In this document: positions 36,237-48,452 of the stretch, piece after piece
Position numbering within the stretch: position 1 is the stretch's first letter
Layout of the letters: every line of letters begins with the position of its first letter
The notes under the pieces: model-generated
The model's database searches: none
What the model was told of the DNA's origin: nothing
What the model saw: only the letters and a program-made list of their open reading frames with translations
Program-made: the position numbers and the translations under genes
Source: Certhia americana
Taxonomy: Eukaryota; Chordata; Aves; Passeriformes; Certhiidae
Reading direction: 5' to 3'
NCBI GenBank assembly: GCA_018697195.1
Contig: CM031872.1
Location: forward strand, 9,629,194-9,693,193
DNA length: 64,000 nt

Positions 36237-36384
36237 CTTGCGCGCTTCCGCGGCCAGATCGCGGCTCCCGCACCGCCGCCGCTCCTGACGCCGAAACAAG
36301 CGGTGAGCGCTGTGAGGGAGAGGAAAGATAAAATCGGGCTTGGGCAAGGGCGGTTGGGTGGACAGACGGCAGTGCTGGAAGGGA

Positions 36385-36636
36385 AGGGTGTTAAATGGTT
36401 AAAATGGATATTAGGGAGACATTCTTGCCGTGGAGGAAGGGCGAGTCGCTGGACAGGGGCCCACAGAGCAGCTTGTGGCGGCCCTTGGATGCCTGGAAGT
36501 GTCCAAGGCCAGGATGGACGGGGCTTGGATCGACCTGGGATAGCTGAAGACCCTGCCCGTGGTGGAGGGGTGGAACTGGGTGGTCTTTAAGGTCCCTTCC
36601 AATCCAAATCATTCTAGAATTCTATGATTTTATGAA
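36385..36636 (+). mobile_element. CR1 LINE 3' end at the upstream edge of the ASTN2 CpG island
   Basis: ATGGATATTAGGGAGACATT, GGAAGTGTCCAAGGCCAGGA, GGACGGGGCTTGGATCGACC, GGTCTTTAAGGTCCCTTCC and the CATTCTAGAATTCTATGATT terminus. It is antisense to ASTN2 and begins about 50 bp beyond the last dense CpG sequence, some 580 bp from the signal-peptide codons. Confidence 0.93.
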
Positions 36637-37752
36637 AATTCTGCTGTCCCTCCCACCTCTCCCCCTATCCAGCTCATTGCCACTCTTTCCTCAGGCTGTT
36701 CCTTCCTTTCAGGGAACTGCCAGGGCACAAGAGCACAGAAATTAGTTTCCTGAGAGATTTTACTAATTATTACCCTCTCCTAATAGGATGAGTAGGCACT
36801 TCCAGCATCCAGGTTGCACAGGGATGGCTTGCAATGACAAACCTAGAGGAGACAAGTTTGTGACCTAGAGCAAAGATTTTAGCATTTAAATGGGGGCCAG
36901 AAGGATAAATGACCCTGAGGTCTGATCTCAGATTCCTGTGTCCCTCCATCACATGGATGCCTCGGTGCCACCTGAAGGTTGGAGACAAAACCAGGTGAGC
37001 TCCACCGCCGTGCTTTTGCTCACACTCTGGCTTGAGCTGTGGTGGAGCCACCCGGCTCTTCCAACTGGAATGATGGGGTTGAATTTGAAGTCAAATCATG
37101 TCCCTACAGACAAAATAGACACATTTGACCCCAACCCCAGAGCCCCTTGAACTCCTGCCCACAGTCGGGCATGACTAACAAAGACAAGGAGAGACAGCCT
37201 ACAGGAGCTGTGAGTCAGTGACTCACAACAACAATTTCCTAGTGACTGCTAATCTACCTGATTTTATTTGTAGATGTACATATAAAAGAAGATGTCAAAA
37301 CCCTAACAAAGCACGCTTAATGCTCAGGCTTATATTATTTCCACAAGCTAATTAAGAGCAATTCATCACATGCCTATTGAGGCAAAACAGCCTTCTGAGA
37401 TACCTAGGTCATCAAATGTTAAAACCACAACAAGGGCAGAATGGCAATGAATATGAAATCCAGCGAACAAACAGCTCCAGCCCCATTCCCAGGGGCCATG
37501 CCCAGCTCCAGCTTCCAGCCTTAACAAGCTGCAGCCGTGGTGTGAGAACAGTGACTGTTTCCAGCTACAGGAATAGAGAGAAAGCAAAAAGCCCCCACCA
37601 GCAAAACAGGCAACTTGTTGCAAAATATTAAATGTGGGACCACGGCTCTAAGTTGGAGGGCATGCTGGAAAAGAATAATCAGACACAATGCAGCCATGGC
37701 AGGTGTTTGCTGAGAAAAGTGTAATACTGGAAAAAAAGTTTTCCTTGCTTTC

Positions 37753-37817
37753 CTTTTTTTTTGTTTGTTTGGTTTTTTTTGGTTTTTTGGGGGATTTGTT
37801 TGTTTGTTTGTTTGTTT
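37753..37817. repeat. T-rich / (GTTT)n tract
   Basis: T runs with interspersed GG, ending in four TTTG units. Confidence 0.9.
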
Positions 37818-39300
37818 AAGGAGGAAAGGGTAGATTTTGGACTATCTCAGGCTGTTATTGGTACATATGTTCCTTTGTTTTTCTTTTTTTTTTTTTAATT
37901 TCTTCTAGTCAAAGAGTGCAAAGAACCAGGACCAACAACTAACACAGGAGTAGACAATATAGATACAAAAGAAATAAATGTTAAATATAATTTTAGAGCT
38001 GCAAATCCTGAGAAAGGAAAATATCTCTTTCTTTTTAAGGCCCTATCTCTGTTTCTTCTATCTCCTTGTAGCCACTTGCTGCCCAACTGCATCCATTTGC
38101 CATCAGTAGAGATTTTTTGCTGTCAAGTTCCAGGAGATTTTTCTAAGGGGCTGTCCTTGGGCTAGGAAGTGGGTCTAGAGGTCCCCACTGCTGCTGTCAC
38201 AGCTCTGAACAATGAGGTTTCTTCTCTCAGTTTGCTGAGGATCCAGCTGAATTGGAGGGCAGGATATGTTTAAGGTGCATCCAGATTTTCCCTGACCTAG
38301 CAGATGCCATCGAGCAACGAGGTGAATGTTTTCCAGGGCTTAGAGCTGGGCAGCGAAGCTCAGGAGACACAGGTTGAGACACCTGCTTTGCTTCTGACAC
38401 CAGGCAAGTCCTGAGATATGAGAAAACAGAGGTCCAGCAGCTCTGTACACATCATTTGGTCCTGTTTTGCTTTACTTTTTATAGTCTCAAAGTTCTGCTA
38501 ACAACTCTCTGCTGAGCAGCACACTGAGATTTTCTCAAGTCCTCCTGTCCAAGCACAGACAGGATGATCAAGGGGAAGGTTCTGCAAACCACTGCCTGTA
38601 AAAGGGCACATTCAGCTTCCATTCAGTCTGGATCCTTCCTTGGGTAAATGCAAATCTCCATTCTCATTTTGGGGAGAAAACGATTCCACCTGCTTTTTTC
38701 TTCCAAAGAATTGAGCTAAAGGCAGAACTTCACTGTTTGAAAACCATCAATAATATTTGCAAAGGGGAATGTGCTAATCCTGCTTTACAACTGAGGTAGC
38801 AGGTTTCTATTATCCCCCCCCTTTTACAACATGAAAGTAAATGGCACGAACAGGGTTCTGAGAGTTTCACTTGCAGAAAAAAATATTCTAGAAATGCTTT
38901 TACACAAATTTGCCTAACTTGCTAATTTGGAGATACTTTAAATCTGTACAAACTGTGGATTTTCAAGCCAATTGCATAGCCCATAACCCAGATTGCTATT
39001 TCCAAATGATGCCTATTTTTAATATCTTTTTCTTATGTTTCATGAAAGCAGCCTTTCCTTGGGGACGCCAGTGCCTGCCTGACCAGTGATTTCGATAGCA
39101 TTGGGGCCAAGAATCCAGCAAAAACTGCCATTCCCAGCAAAAACACCGGATGGAAATGGAAATCGTCGTGCAAGTGAAAATGCATTGCACTGACAAGACC
39201 CATCTGGGCAGGGTGAGATGGGGGACCTGACGGGTTCTCAGGAAGCACCAGCTCCATTCTCACCTCAGCTGCTGAGTGTGCAGCTTGGGGGCAAATCCCT

Positions 39301-39410
39301 TCTTTTTTTTTTTTTTTTTTTTTTTTCCACCATTTTTTTTGTTTTTTTTTTTTTTTTGTTTTTTTTTGGTTTTTTGTTTTGTTTTTTTTTTTTTTGTTTG
39401 TTTTTTTTTT
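39301..39410. repeat. Long T-rich low-complexity tract
   Basis: About 110 bases almost entirely T with single or double G interruptions and one CCACCA island. This is the longest homopolymer-like tract in the window; its length is prone to assembly error. Confidence 0.95.
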
Positions 39411-41799
39411 AAATCCTCTCTCACATACAGGAATGCAAGGAAAATAATTAGTTGCTGCTATAATGGATAAAAAGAGATACTGAGGGCTGCAGAAATTATA
39501 TCTGTTCCGGTCCCAAGCGTGGGGGTTTCTGCACAGAAAGCAGAAACATTTTCAGTAGGAGCTGGGAGCTTCTCCACGACTGAGAGGCAACAGTGGGCTG
39601 TTCCCGGGTGGAGCAGCCTCTAGGAGAAGGCAGAGCATATGTTGTGTGTCATGCAAACCAGGAACCTTGGCTGTGCCTCTATATGCCTTATGCCTCTATC
39701 TGCCCACATTCAGGCCTGATTTTCACCTGAGTGGATTGTTTAGCAGGAGCTTTGAGACATTCCATTTATTTCTTAGTCCCAGGCAGAGCAGTTCAGCCCC
39801 AGGGTTATTTCCTTCTTCATGACAATACCCCAAGTGGGATTGAGGCAAACCCAGGATTTTGTGCCTCTGCTGAGAGGTTTGTGAAGACATTTTGCTGGAA
39901 AGTGCTTAAAGTATCTGTATGATCTAAGTTTAAAATGGATGGTGAAGGGGGAAAAAAAAAAAGTAATTCTCATTTAAAGGGTCACAGATGAAGCATTCTT
40001 TGACTTTCAATCCTGCAAGCTGTATTTCTGGACACCCTGAACTAATGCACCTTTTATTGGCTGGCATAGATGAGGAGGTTATTGCAAAGACACCAATAGC
40101 AGCTTTCTGAAGTGGTTTTCAATTGGCCCTATTACTAAAGGCATGTACCTACAGCAGGGATCATTAAAATGCACTATGTATTTACAATACAGAGAGCAAT
40201 TTGTGTTTGTAATGCCTGTATGTCGCAAATCCTGCTGCTTGCAATCAGAGGAGAAAGTTGCTGGTAGAGCCCTGATGTAATCAGTGGTTTATATTTCACC
40301 CTGCCAGGGTCACATCAGCATCAATAGCTCTGCTGAAGGAGTAAGAAAATATATTTTTTCTTCTTTTTTATTGTGAAGTAAATGGCACAAAATTAATTTT
40401 GTTTCCAAGCTGCAGTGTACAAATGCTGGTCCCCAGCTGCACAGTACCTGACTGTGGTCAGTCACCATAGGGCTCAAGCTGTGCTTTTGCCAGCTCTCAC
40501 AAGTGACACAGGAGACAGGCTGGGTCAGCAATTCCAAGAAATACCTCCTGAGAGAGGAGGGGGTGCACAAAGTGCCCTTTGCAATTCGTTCTTGCTTCTG
40601 GGTTAACAGCGAGCCAATGGGCCCCTCGCTGTGCTCAAAGCTGCAGGAGCTGCTGCTCTCTGACACTGCATCAAAACGGGAGCTTCCTGACCACTTTCAG
40701 AGAAGTGTCCTGAGGGGACACTCTGCCAGCTTTAGCCTCCCTGCTTTGGCAGCCAGGAGAGGCTGAATTTTCTCCTCTCTCCTCGGGTACAAGGAGTTGG
40801 TTCCTACCTTTCACCAGCTGGGCGCTGGGAAACAGACCCTGGACTCGGTTCAGAAAGGCCTGGAGTGGGAACAGGGAGCTGCATCATTTGTCCAGCAAGG
40901 AAAGGCTGTTCAGCATGTTGGGCCGAGGTACAGACTGAACAGCTCTGTTACAACCAAACTTACCTGCCCAAGGAAGGCTGTGCTCAGGTGCCCATGGTCA
41001 TGGCACTTTTTAGTTGCCCTCCTCTGACACCCTGCATCTTGATGGCTCCCCTGGGGCTTGCTGGGGTTTCAGCCAGACATTTCTTGTGTGTGGTAGCAGC
41101 AGGGTCTTAGGCACATCCAGAACACTGGGAAGGGACCTTGCACACCCTGAGGCTGGAGTCAGGCAGGTACCTGCTGCAATCCCTCTCCCAAACAACCCCA
41201 TTGCCAGGCAGGCGCCAGCCTGGCTGTCAGCAGAGGAAAGGAGAACCCAAGTTCAAGTGGAAAGCAGCCTGTTGCTTGAGCTGAAGTCCAAGGAATGAGA
41301 CTTTCCCATCCCCTCCTTCAGAAGCCCATAACCACTCCATCACTGCCTGCCCTCTGACACAACTTCATGAGCAGCAACAGCCTCCAGTGTGGCTCCCCTC
41401 CTTGCCAAGATGAAAGGAACCTTCAATGCATGTAACTCTTGCACTCTACTTAATTAATCAGTTTTTGCATTACAAGTGAAACTTCTTTGATGCATGAAAT
41501 ATTAAGGAGCAGCACAGGGAGGGGAAGGAGGGGGGTGGTATTGGCTTTCACTGCCTGGGAGATGGATGGGCTGAGGGAGCCAGGGGCTGAACTGCAGGCA
41601 GCACATCTGCAGCAGGACAGCCTGCCCAGATAGAGAGGTGCCAGCCAGCAAAAGCATTCCCTGCATTTCTTGCCTCTCAAGCAGATGGTTTTTTGCTCCG
41701 TGTTCAGGCCTTACATGCTCATCAAGGTTTGCTCACACAGGCATAGGAAGGGGACAGTGCCTGATTAAACTTTCATGAAAAATAATCTCTGGATGATTC

Positions 41800-41862
41800 T
41801 TTTTCTTTTTTTTTTTCCTTTTTTTTTTTTCTTTTTTTTGTGTTTTTTTTTTTTTTTTTTTA
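41800..41862. repeat. T-rich tract with C interruptions
   Basis: T runs of 9-21 bases separated by C, CC or GTG. Confidence 0.93.
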
Positions 41863-44800
41863 ATTTATCTCATGATGTCTGCAAGAAAGTGAAGTGAAAT
41901 GAGTCTTGGGTGAAAAGAAACAGCTCCATTCTGGAAAAGCCAGACAGGCTTTTAGTCAGATGAGGCTCTCCCAAAGGATGTGTGAGTAGTTATCTGTGTT
42001 ACAGGTTTGGAAGTGCCATTTCCACGCTGAGCTCTGAAGGAGGGGAGGCAGGAATCCACACATGTCAGTGTGGATATTCCTGCAGCCCTTCCTTGTGCAC
42101 AACAGGGATTCAGTGCCATGGTACCAGGTGTGTTTGACACCAGAGAGCCACTCTGTTCTTAAAAAAAAACCCAACAAAAACTCAAACCTCCTTTTTCTCC
42201 CAAATCATCACGTTTGATCAAAGTCCCCTGGCAGCTCTGCAAAGGAGCCCAAAGCAGAACCCTGAGTCTTTGCTTCCCACCCTGCTCCTTCCCAGCTGAC
42301 TCATTCAGGAGCTGTGCTGACTTCTGAAAAGGAATCCATCAATCCAGACTGAACCATCAGCCCCTCCAGAGCATCACCGTGGGCCTGGCTGCCACAGCCT
42401 GAGCCTAGCAGGCAGGTAACACATTCCCCATAAACAAATGGCAATGCTTGGGCCTGCAGTAGCTACATAAATGGTAATAAATGAATAAATTGGTTAATTA
42501 TACCTGCCACAGAATTTAGTTAGACCATCTCTGTTCACTCTGCTTCAGCCAGAATCTCAATTATAAATCTTTATTTTCAAGGTTTCACAGCTTGGACATA
42601 AAAATTTGCTCTGGGCTTAAACATGACACACAAGGTCTTCTGTTCAGGGACTGCTCCAGTGTTTTTAACCAATCTTTCTTAAAAAGGTCAGGTTGGGAGA
42701 CCAGATGGCTCAAGGGGAAGGTAATGAAGATGCAGGGCTTTTCTGGAGGAGATGGCTGGATGAAATTGTGGGCAGCTTAGCAGAGCTGAGACATTATTAA
42801 AGGCTACTGGGTGAAACCACACTCGACTCTCCCTGATCCCAAACAGGAGTCCTGACAGCAAAATGCAGGGGCTCCTGCTAAGTGGCATCCCCACTCCCCA
42901 GCAGCAGAGATCAAGGGCTGCAGGGGCTGGGAGAGGGACCCTCGGGCCCCCGGGGCAGGGCCAGACAGGGAGAGCTCACACACCTGGCTCCTGCACAGAG
43001 AATGTGCTCCAGGGCTGTCAGGTGTGTGTGTGCTGCTTCCCCCACCCAGCAGGAATCACCCCTCTGCCTCCTCCTTCTCCAAGGAGGCCAGCTGGGGTGA
43101 CCTGGAGTAGCTGGAAAAACACAAGGCAGATGAGAAATTATTCCACTTTTTAAATTGTTATGATTTGGAACGTAATTTAGGATCCACCTTTTGCTTTCTG
43201 GAGTTGACAGTATTGAAATCCAGTACTCTGTCTGGTTAAATGTGCTCTGAAATATTCTGATCATTTTAAAATGTCAATAGTGTTACTGGAAAAACAGAAA
43301 ACTTGTTTACCAGAAACATCTGCGGTCTCAGGTCACATCTTCATCCAATCCAAGGCATGCTATTCCATATTCCCTCATTGAGTTAATTAGTTGATTTGCT
43401 TTCCATGCCCTATGCCAAGCCCCCACCTCCTTCTGAGGGAAAACAGGGATTGTCAGCAGGGCCCTGAAGAGATTTGTTCAGGCAGTCCCACTGCTCATCC
43501 AGACCACTGGTCAGCCTATCTTTTGGCTAAATATGTATTTTTAGGAGCATAGCAGGTGCCTGTTCATTTACTACCCTGACCACCTGACACATTAGAACTT
43601 TGACAATATTTTCTCCACATTCCTGCCCCTAATTCCCCAGTAATGTTGTTCTGCACATCCTAAATACTCACTGGGTAAACCAGAACAGATCTTGGTTAAG
43701 CCAGACCCCAGGCCTGCTGATTACATCTTTAGCCAGCAGGTCACAATAGTTTTTTTTTTGTCTGGTTGGTTCACCAGGGAATTTAACCCTTTGGAAACAC
43801 TGGCTGTCTGATCCATGCCAAATTCCTGCTCAGGAGGCTTTGATGTATGGCAGGAATTACCGGTAATAAGGAAAAAGATATATGGGATGGATTAATCAAA
43901 TCATAAATTTCTTAAATCTCTATGGCAGTCCATAAATCAAATTCAGCTGGATGTTACTGGCCCTTTCTCAATGTATAATAGGAAATAGAGATGACCTATA
44001 CATACTGAGCAGGGTTGTGATTTTTTTGGTGGCCATTTGGGAAACTGTGGTTAAATGATTAAAGAGAGTGAACACCTTTTCTATAAGGAGCAAGTTCATG
44101 TATTTCAAGTTTCACTATTGAAAGTGTGTGAATTTTTGGAAGGTAAAATGTGTATATTCCCACACTAAGAGTTAAATCAGACACAGAACAGCTATTGCAT
44201 GAGGCTAAACATGGCACAGCTTGGGTTAGCTAAAGTTTCATGAGACAGGTCTTTCTCAAGCACTGATGACTACTCTAGGCAGATCTTCCAAATATTCAGA
44301 TTTTTTAGGGTCTTGCCCCATTTTATGTGCAAAGCAGCTGGAAACCCTGGAACAGCACACGCTTCTGGGAGCCCAGTCATCAGCATCCCTTCCCTGATGA
44401 GATTCAGCTGCATCCCAAAAAGGTCCTGCTCCATCTGGGCTGATTCACAAGAAACACACAGTTAAAGGCAGCAGATTATCAGTCTTTCCCTTAGATTATT
44501 TCCAGTGAAAACTATCACTTGGAATCATCCCTTCAGACTAAGCCCTCACCCAGCTCATACTAACCCTTGTTTCTTGCCCTCTCAGAGGCACAATTCCCAG
44601 CTCCTGTGTACATCATCCCTCTGCTGGCTTTATGTGGGGGCTCCCTCCAAGCCTCACAGGAGCCCTGCCTAACACCAGACCTCCTCTTAGGACCTTTGCT
44701 GTCCCCCTAAACTGGATTCATGGTCTTGCCATCAGGCAGGCTCTCTGGCCTTTGGCCATCTCAGATGTTTGGGTGTGAGGTCTTCACAAAATAAGAGTGA

Positions 44801-45536
44801 TAGCGTGCCCAGGGTGAGCTGCACCACAGCCCAAATACCAATATGTGTTTACCAGACTGAGCAGCAGGCTTCAGAAGTTCAATTTCTTTTTGGCTATCCA
44901 CAGAGACATGAAACAAGGAGATTAAACACCAGGAATAAGCACCTATAAATAAAACTGACTATTTAAATCCACCAAAGCCAGGACATTCATTATGAAATCT
45001 CCTGCTCTTCTCCAACACCAGCACAGCAGTGTTTCTGATTTTGTTTACAGCTGCACAGGACAACAGAGCATCAGCCTTCACTTTGAACCTGTCTGCTGCT
45101 CTGACAGGCTGTGGGGAGCCCTTAGTCACTAATTATCAAAGCCCTGCCTTGACCATGGGACTGCAGCTGTGGATTATTGTTTCCCTTCCCCAAAGGAAAG
45201 GACTCACTGAACAAGCCCACCCACTTAAAAACCTCTGACAAAGCTGAACCTGCGCCTAAGTAAGAGAGGGTGGGGAAAAAAAACCAAACAAAAAAACCAA
45301 ACCCGAAACCCTGAGATGCTCTTTATCTGGAGCCAGGAACGGGGGATGCAGCAGGAATTTTCAGGCTGTGCCTGGCAGCGGATGCCCTCTGTTGGCATCT
45401 TTCAGAAACATGATCCTGCACCGGCTGGCAGCTCACGTCCCTGGAATCCACCCTCCTGTTTACGCTGTGCTCACACGGAGCAGCCCCCGGTGCCGAGCAA
45501 ATCTGCGAGCGACCGGCAAACAGCAGCCCTGGTCAC

Positions 45537-45896
45537 ACAGAGAGCCACCAGGGCTCACAGAGTGAGCCACCAGCGGTCACCCAGAGAGCCCCAGGGATCA
45601 CTCACCGAGCCACCGGGGGTTACCCAGAGAGTCCCAGTGATCATCCACCAAGTCACCAGCAGTCACCCACTGAGCCCCAGAGGTCACCCAGCGAGTCACC
45701 AGGAGTCACCCAGAGAGTCACCGGGAGTCACCAGCGAGTCCCAGCAGTCACTGAGCCACCAGCGGTCGCCCAGCAAGCCCCAGAGCTCACCCACTGACCC
45801 CCAGGGGTCACCCACCGAGCCACCAGCAGTCACCCACCGAGCCCCAGGGGTCACCCACCGAGTCACCAGAGGTCACCCACCGAGTCACCAGCGGTG
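45537..45896. repeat. GTCACCCACCGAGCCACCAGC minisatellite, about 23-bp unit
   Basis: Around 15-16 imperfect tandem copies alternate the motifs GTCACCCA, (C)GAG(C/T)CACCAG and GAGCCCCAG. Some adjacent units alternate CCACCAG and CCCCAG ends, suggesting a higher-order pair of about 46 bp. A plus-strand open frame (45316-46140) crosses the array. Its Ser/Pro/His/Arg-rich product is a translation of the repeat and matches no protein I know. Confidence 0.88.
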
Positions 45897-46439
45897 CCCT
45901 GTGCACCGAAGGCGGTATTGGCACACCCTGCGGGCAGCTGGAGCTGTCGAGCCTCTCCAGCTCGCTCCGGCTGGGCTGGGAGCTGGAGGAGAGGCTCAGC
46001 CAGCCCTCCCGGCCGGGTGCAGGGGCAGAGGCTGCCCGAGCTGCGGATTCCCGCAGGGCTTAGCGCTGTCAGCAGCTCTGGGAAGAGCATCGGAGCTACA
46101 GAGGAGCAGAGGGAGTACAAGGAGGGGAGGAAGGCAATGAGGCACAAGCAGGGGATTGCAGCTCTCAGAAACAGTTTGTAGACGATTATTTCTCTCCTCT
46201 CAAGCCCTTCACTCACATGTATTTAAAAAAAAGAAACAAACCAAACCAAACATGCATCATCACCTCTCGTGGCTCGTGCTGCTGCCGCATGGGACAGCCG
46301 ATTGGGAAACTGCTCTGCTGGGACGGAGCTTCCTCCTGCCCCACACACCCCCAAAGCAAGGCTGGTGCCTTCTGACAGGGAATGAGCACAGCAGGAGGAA
46401 CCTGGGTAAACAGACAGCTTTAGGGACAGCTTGTGTCCC
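45897..46439. other. GC-rich block beside the minisatellite, no gene seen
   Basis: From 45900 to 46100 there are more CpGs than in the surrounding DNA. No promoter element, exon or known repeat is recognisable. Confidence 0.4.
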
Positions 46440-46610
46440 CAGAATCATGGAATATCCTGACTTGGAAGGGAGCCCCAAGAATCATCACATCCAATTCCTG
46501 ACCCTGCACAGGACACCCCAACAATCCTAGACTGTGCCCAAGCGTTGTCCAAACGCTCCTGGATCTCTCTCAGGCTTGGGGCTGTGACCTTTCCCTGGAA
46601 TAAACCAGCT
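46440..46610 (-). mobile_element. CR1 LINE 3' end, second subfamily
   Basis: The inverted tail AGAATCATGGAATATCCTGA, then CTTGGAAGGGAGCCCCAAGA, continuing to the CCAAACGCTCCTGGA block and the GGCTTGGGGCTGTGACC region. It belongs to the same subfamily as the 13620-13866 copy. Confidence 0.88.
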
Positions 46611-48286
46611 CAATGCTTCTAGAGGTCACCATGGCATATCTGGAAGGACACATCCTTCTTTGGAGAAAGGCTGGGCATGAGCAGGTGACCTGCAGGGCTC
46701 AGTTCTAGTGTGCAGCATCAGCCTGGGACAAAGAGCCCACCTGGGGCCTCCTGCCTGGCTCAGCCCCCACTCCTGGGTTTCAGTACTGCTGATTCTGCCT
46801 CTCCTGCCCACCCAGCCCTGCTGAGATCCCTCGGTCAGTAAACAGGGATGCAAATGACACCTCTGGCCCCAGCATCCAGGTGCCACAAGGGCTGCTGCTC
46901 CCTCAGGACCAGGAGCTGAGGAGCTGCTGGCATTCCCAGCTCATGTCAGTACAGCTGAGCAGGGCCAGCTGCTGAGGACCCCCAGCACTGGAGAGGTTTG
47001 TAGGGACAGGCAGATCCAACATCCAGCCACGAGGCCACTGGGTGGGACACAGAGGAGCAGTAGAGCCATGAAAAGTGTAGAGACAGCCCCAGGGAGGTTC
47101 AAGCACTCTCTTTGGGGTTAAACATTGCCTGTGATGGGGGCTTGGGTGGGGCTGACCAGGCTGTGAGAGCCCAATAACTGTCCCTGCCCTGTCAGAGGCC
47201 ACATGTGCATCACTGGCAGATGGTGGCTGTAATTCAGTCTCTGCTGAGGAAGAGCAGTTGCTCCCGAGGATTGTTCTCCTAACACAGCATGGCCAGGCTT
47301 TGGAAGGGTCAGCTGTGGCTTTGGAGAGTCCTGGGGCTCTGGGCAGCACTGTCCTCTGAATTTGGGGGTTCCACCAATGTGCTGAGTGACACCACTCATT
47401 GGCATTCGCTCCATTGGCAGGGGAAGGCTTTTAAACTGTAGGTGTTGAATATTCCCTTTCCTCAGAGCAGGGAGAGGGGATCTTTCAGGCTGGGACTAAA
47501 GATGATGTCTTCAGTTGCTGGGCTTCACCTTAGATGCTGCTAAAAGCTAAAAGCAAGAGGCACAGGGAGGGCACCATCTCTAAATTCACCTTTCATGGCA
47601 GTACAAAGTTGTGATGCCACTATTCACCCCATCCTCAACAGCTGTCTTTAAAATAAAGACAATAAAAAACAAACACAACAATTTTAGTGAATGATTTGTG
47701 GCTGTTTTATTGCCAAAAAAAGCAAAAGCAAACTCTGAACCAGAGGAAATCATAAACAATAAATGAACATTATTCCAGTTACAGTCTCCATTGTACTTCT
47801 CTCTGAGGACACTTTGTAACAGAGATTATATATGGTAAGAGTGGATTTACCCTTGAAGGGGATCTAAGTACCTCTTTCCTAAAATGAGTTGTAATCTTGT
47901 TTTAATGGTAGATAAAAAACAAGGCACAGACATGGCTTGTCTATTTGTAAGCAGGGGGAAACTTCAAAATCCTATTTTGGTATTTTAAGGATAACTTAAA
48001 TTGCTGATAATCAGAAACTTGAATAATCTTTTATAAAACCTGTGAATCCAGTGCAAATATTTAAGTCATTTATTAAAGAGAAACAAAAGCAAGTTGCACC
48101 TTATGAAAGGCACAACAAAGAAAATGACAATACTTGTATCTGAATAAAATCACACTCTGCCCTGTGACTGAAGTTTGGCAGTCTCTCAATTTCAAGAAAA
48201 ACAAATTCTAACCAATTTGGTGTTTCCTGGATTAACTCTCAGTGTTATGAGTTGTAAAAGCATCTGATATCTCCTTAAAATTGAAA
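46611..48286. other. Upstream flank, no gene seen
   Basis: The second half (47600-48280) is AT-rich and repeat-free by eye. Nothing coding recognised. Confidence 0.5.
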
Positions 48287-48452
48287 CATGGGATGGTTTG
48301 GGTTGGAAGGAGTCTGAAAGATCTCTCACTCCAACCCTCCTGCCACGGACAGGGACACCTCCCACTGTCCCACGCTGCTCCAAATCCTGTCCAGCCTGGC
48401 CTTGGACACTTCCAGGGATCCAGGGGCAGCCACATCTGCTCTGGGAAATTCT
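48287..48452 (-). mobile_element. CR1 LINE 3' end fragment
   Basis: The inverted tail ATGGGATGGTTTGGGTTGGA, then ACAGGGACACCTCCCACTGT, CTGGCCTTGGACACTTCCAG and GGATCCAGGGGCAGCCACAT. Confidence 0.92.

Larger units (their letters stand above)
34850..36330. promoter_or_regulatory. ASTN2: CpG island promoter region of ASTN2
   Basis: GC content and CpG density rise sharply here compared with flanks that are CpG-poor. The island is densest from about 35340 to 36310. It contains exon 1 and must hold the transcription start on the 36 kb side, since the gene runs leftward. I see no TATA box on the minus strand upstream of the exon, in keeping with a TATA-less CpG promoter. The edges are by eye. Confidence 0.8.
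36637..45536. other. ASTN2 upstream flank, about 8.9 kb, no gene seen
   Basis: No recognised exon or RNA gene. T-rich tracts lie at 37753-37817, 39301-39410 and 41800-41862. AT-rich, repeat-free stretches such as 40030-40320, 42420-42560 and 43860-44330 are candidate regulatory DNA by composition only. Confidence 0.5.

Noticed and set aside
35805..36347. N-terminal extension of the ASTN2 frame (Arg/Pro/Gly-rich)
   Set aside because: It is a translation of the minisatellite with no ATG. The first codon of the open stretch is TTG, and nothing resembles known astrotactin N-termini.
35346..36590. 414-codon open frame on the plus strand across the CpG island
   Set aside because: It is opposite the recognised ASTN2 exon, runs through the minisatellite and into a CR1 copy, and is open only because the DNA is GC-rich with few stop codons.
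45316..46140. 274-codon plus-strand open frame
   Set aside because: Most of it is translated 23-bp minisatellite; no domain, no conserved motif, no visible splice context.
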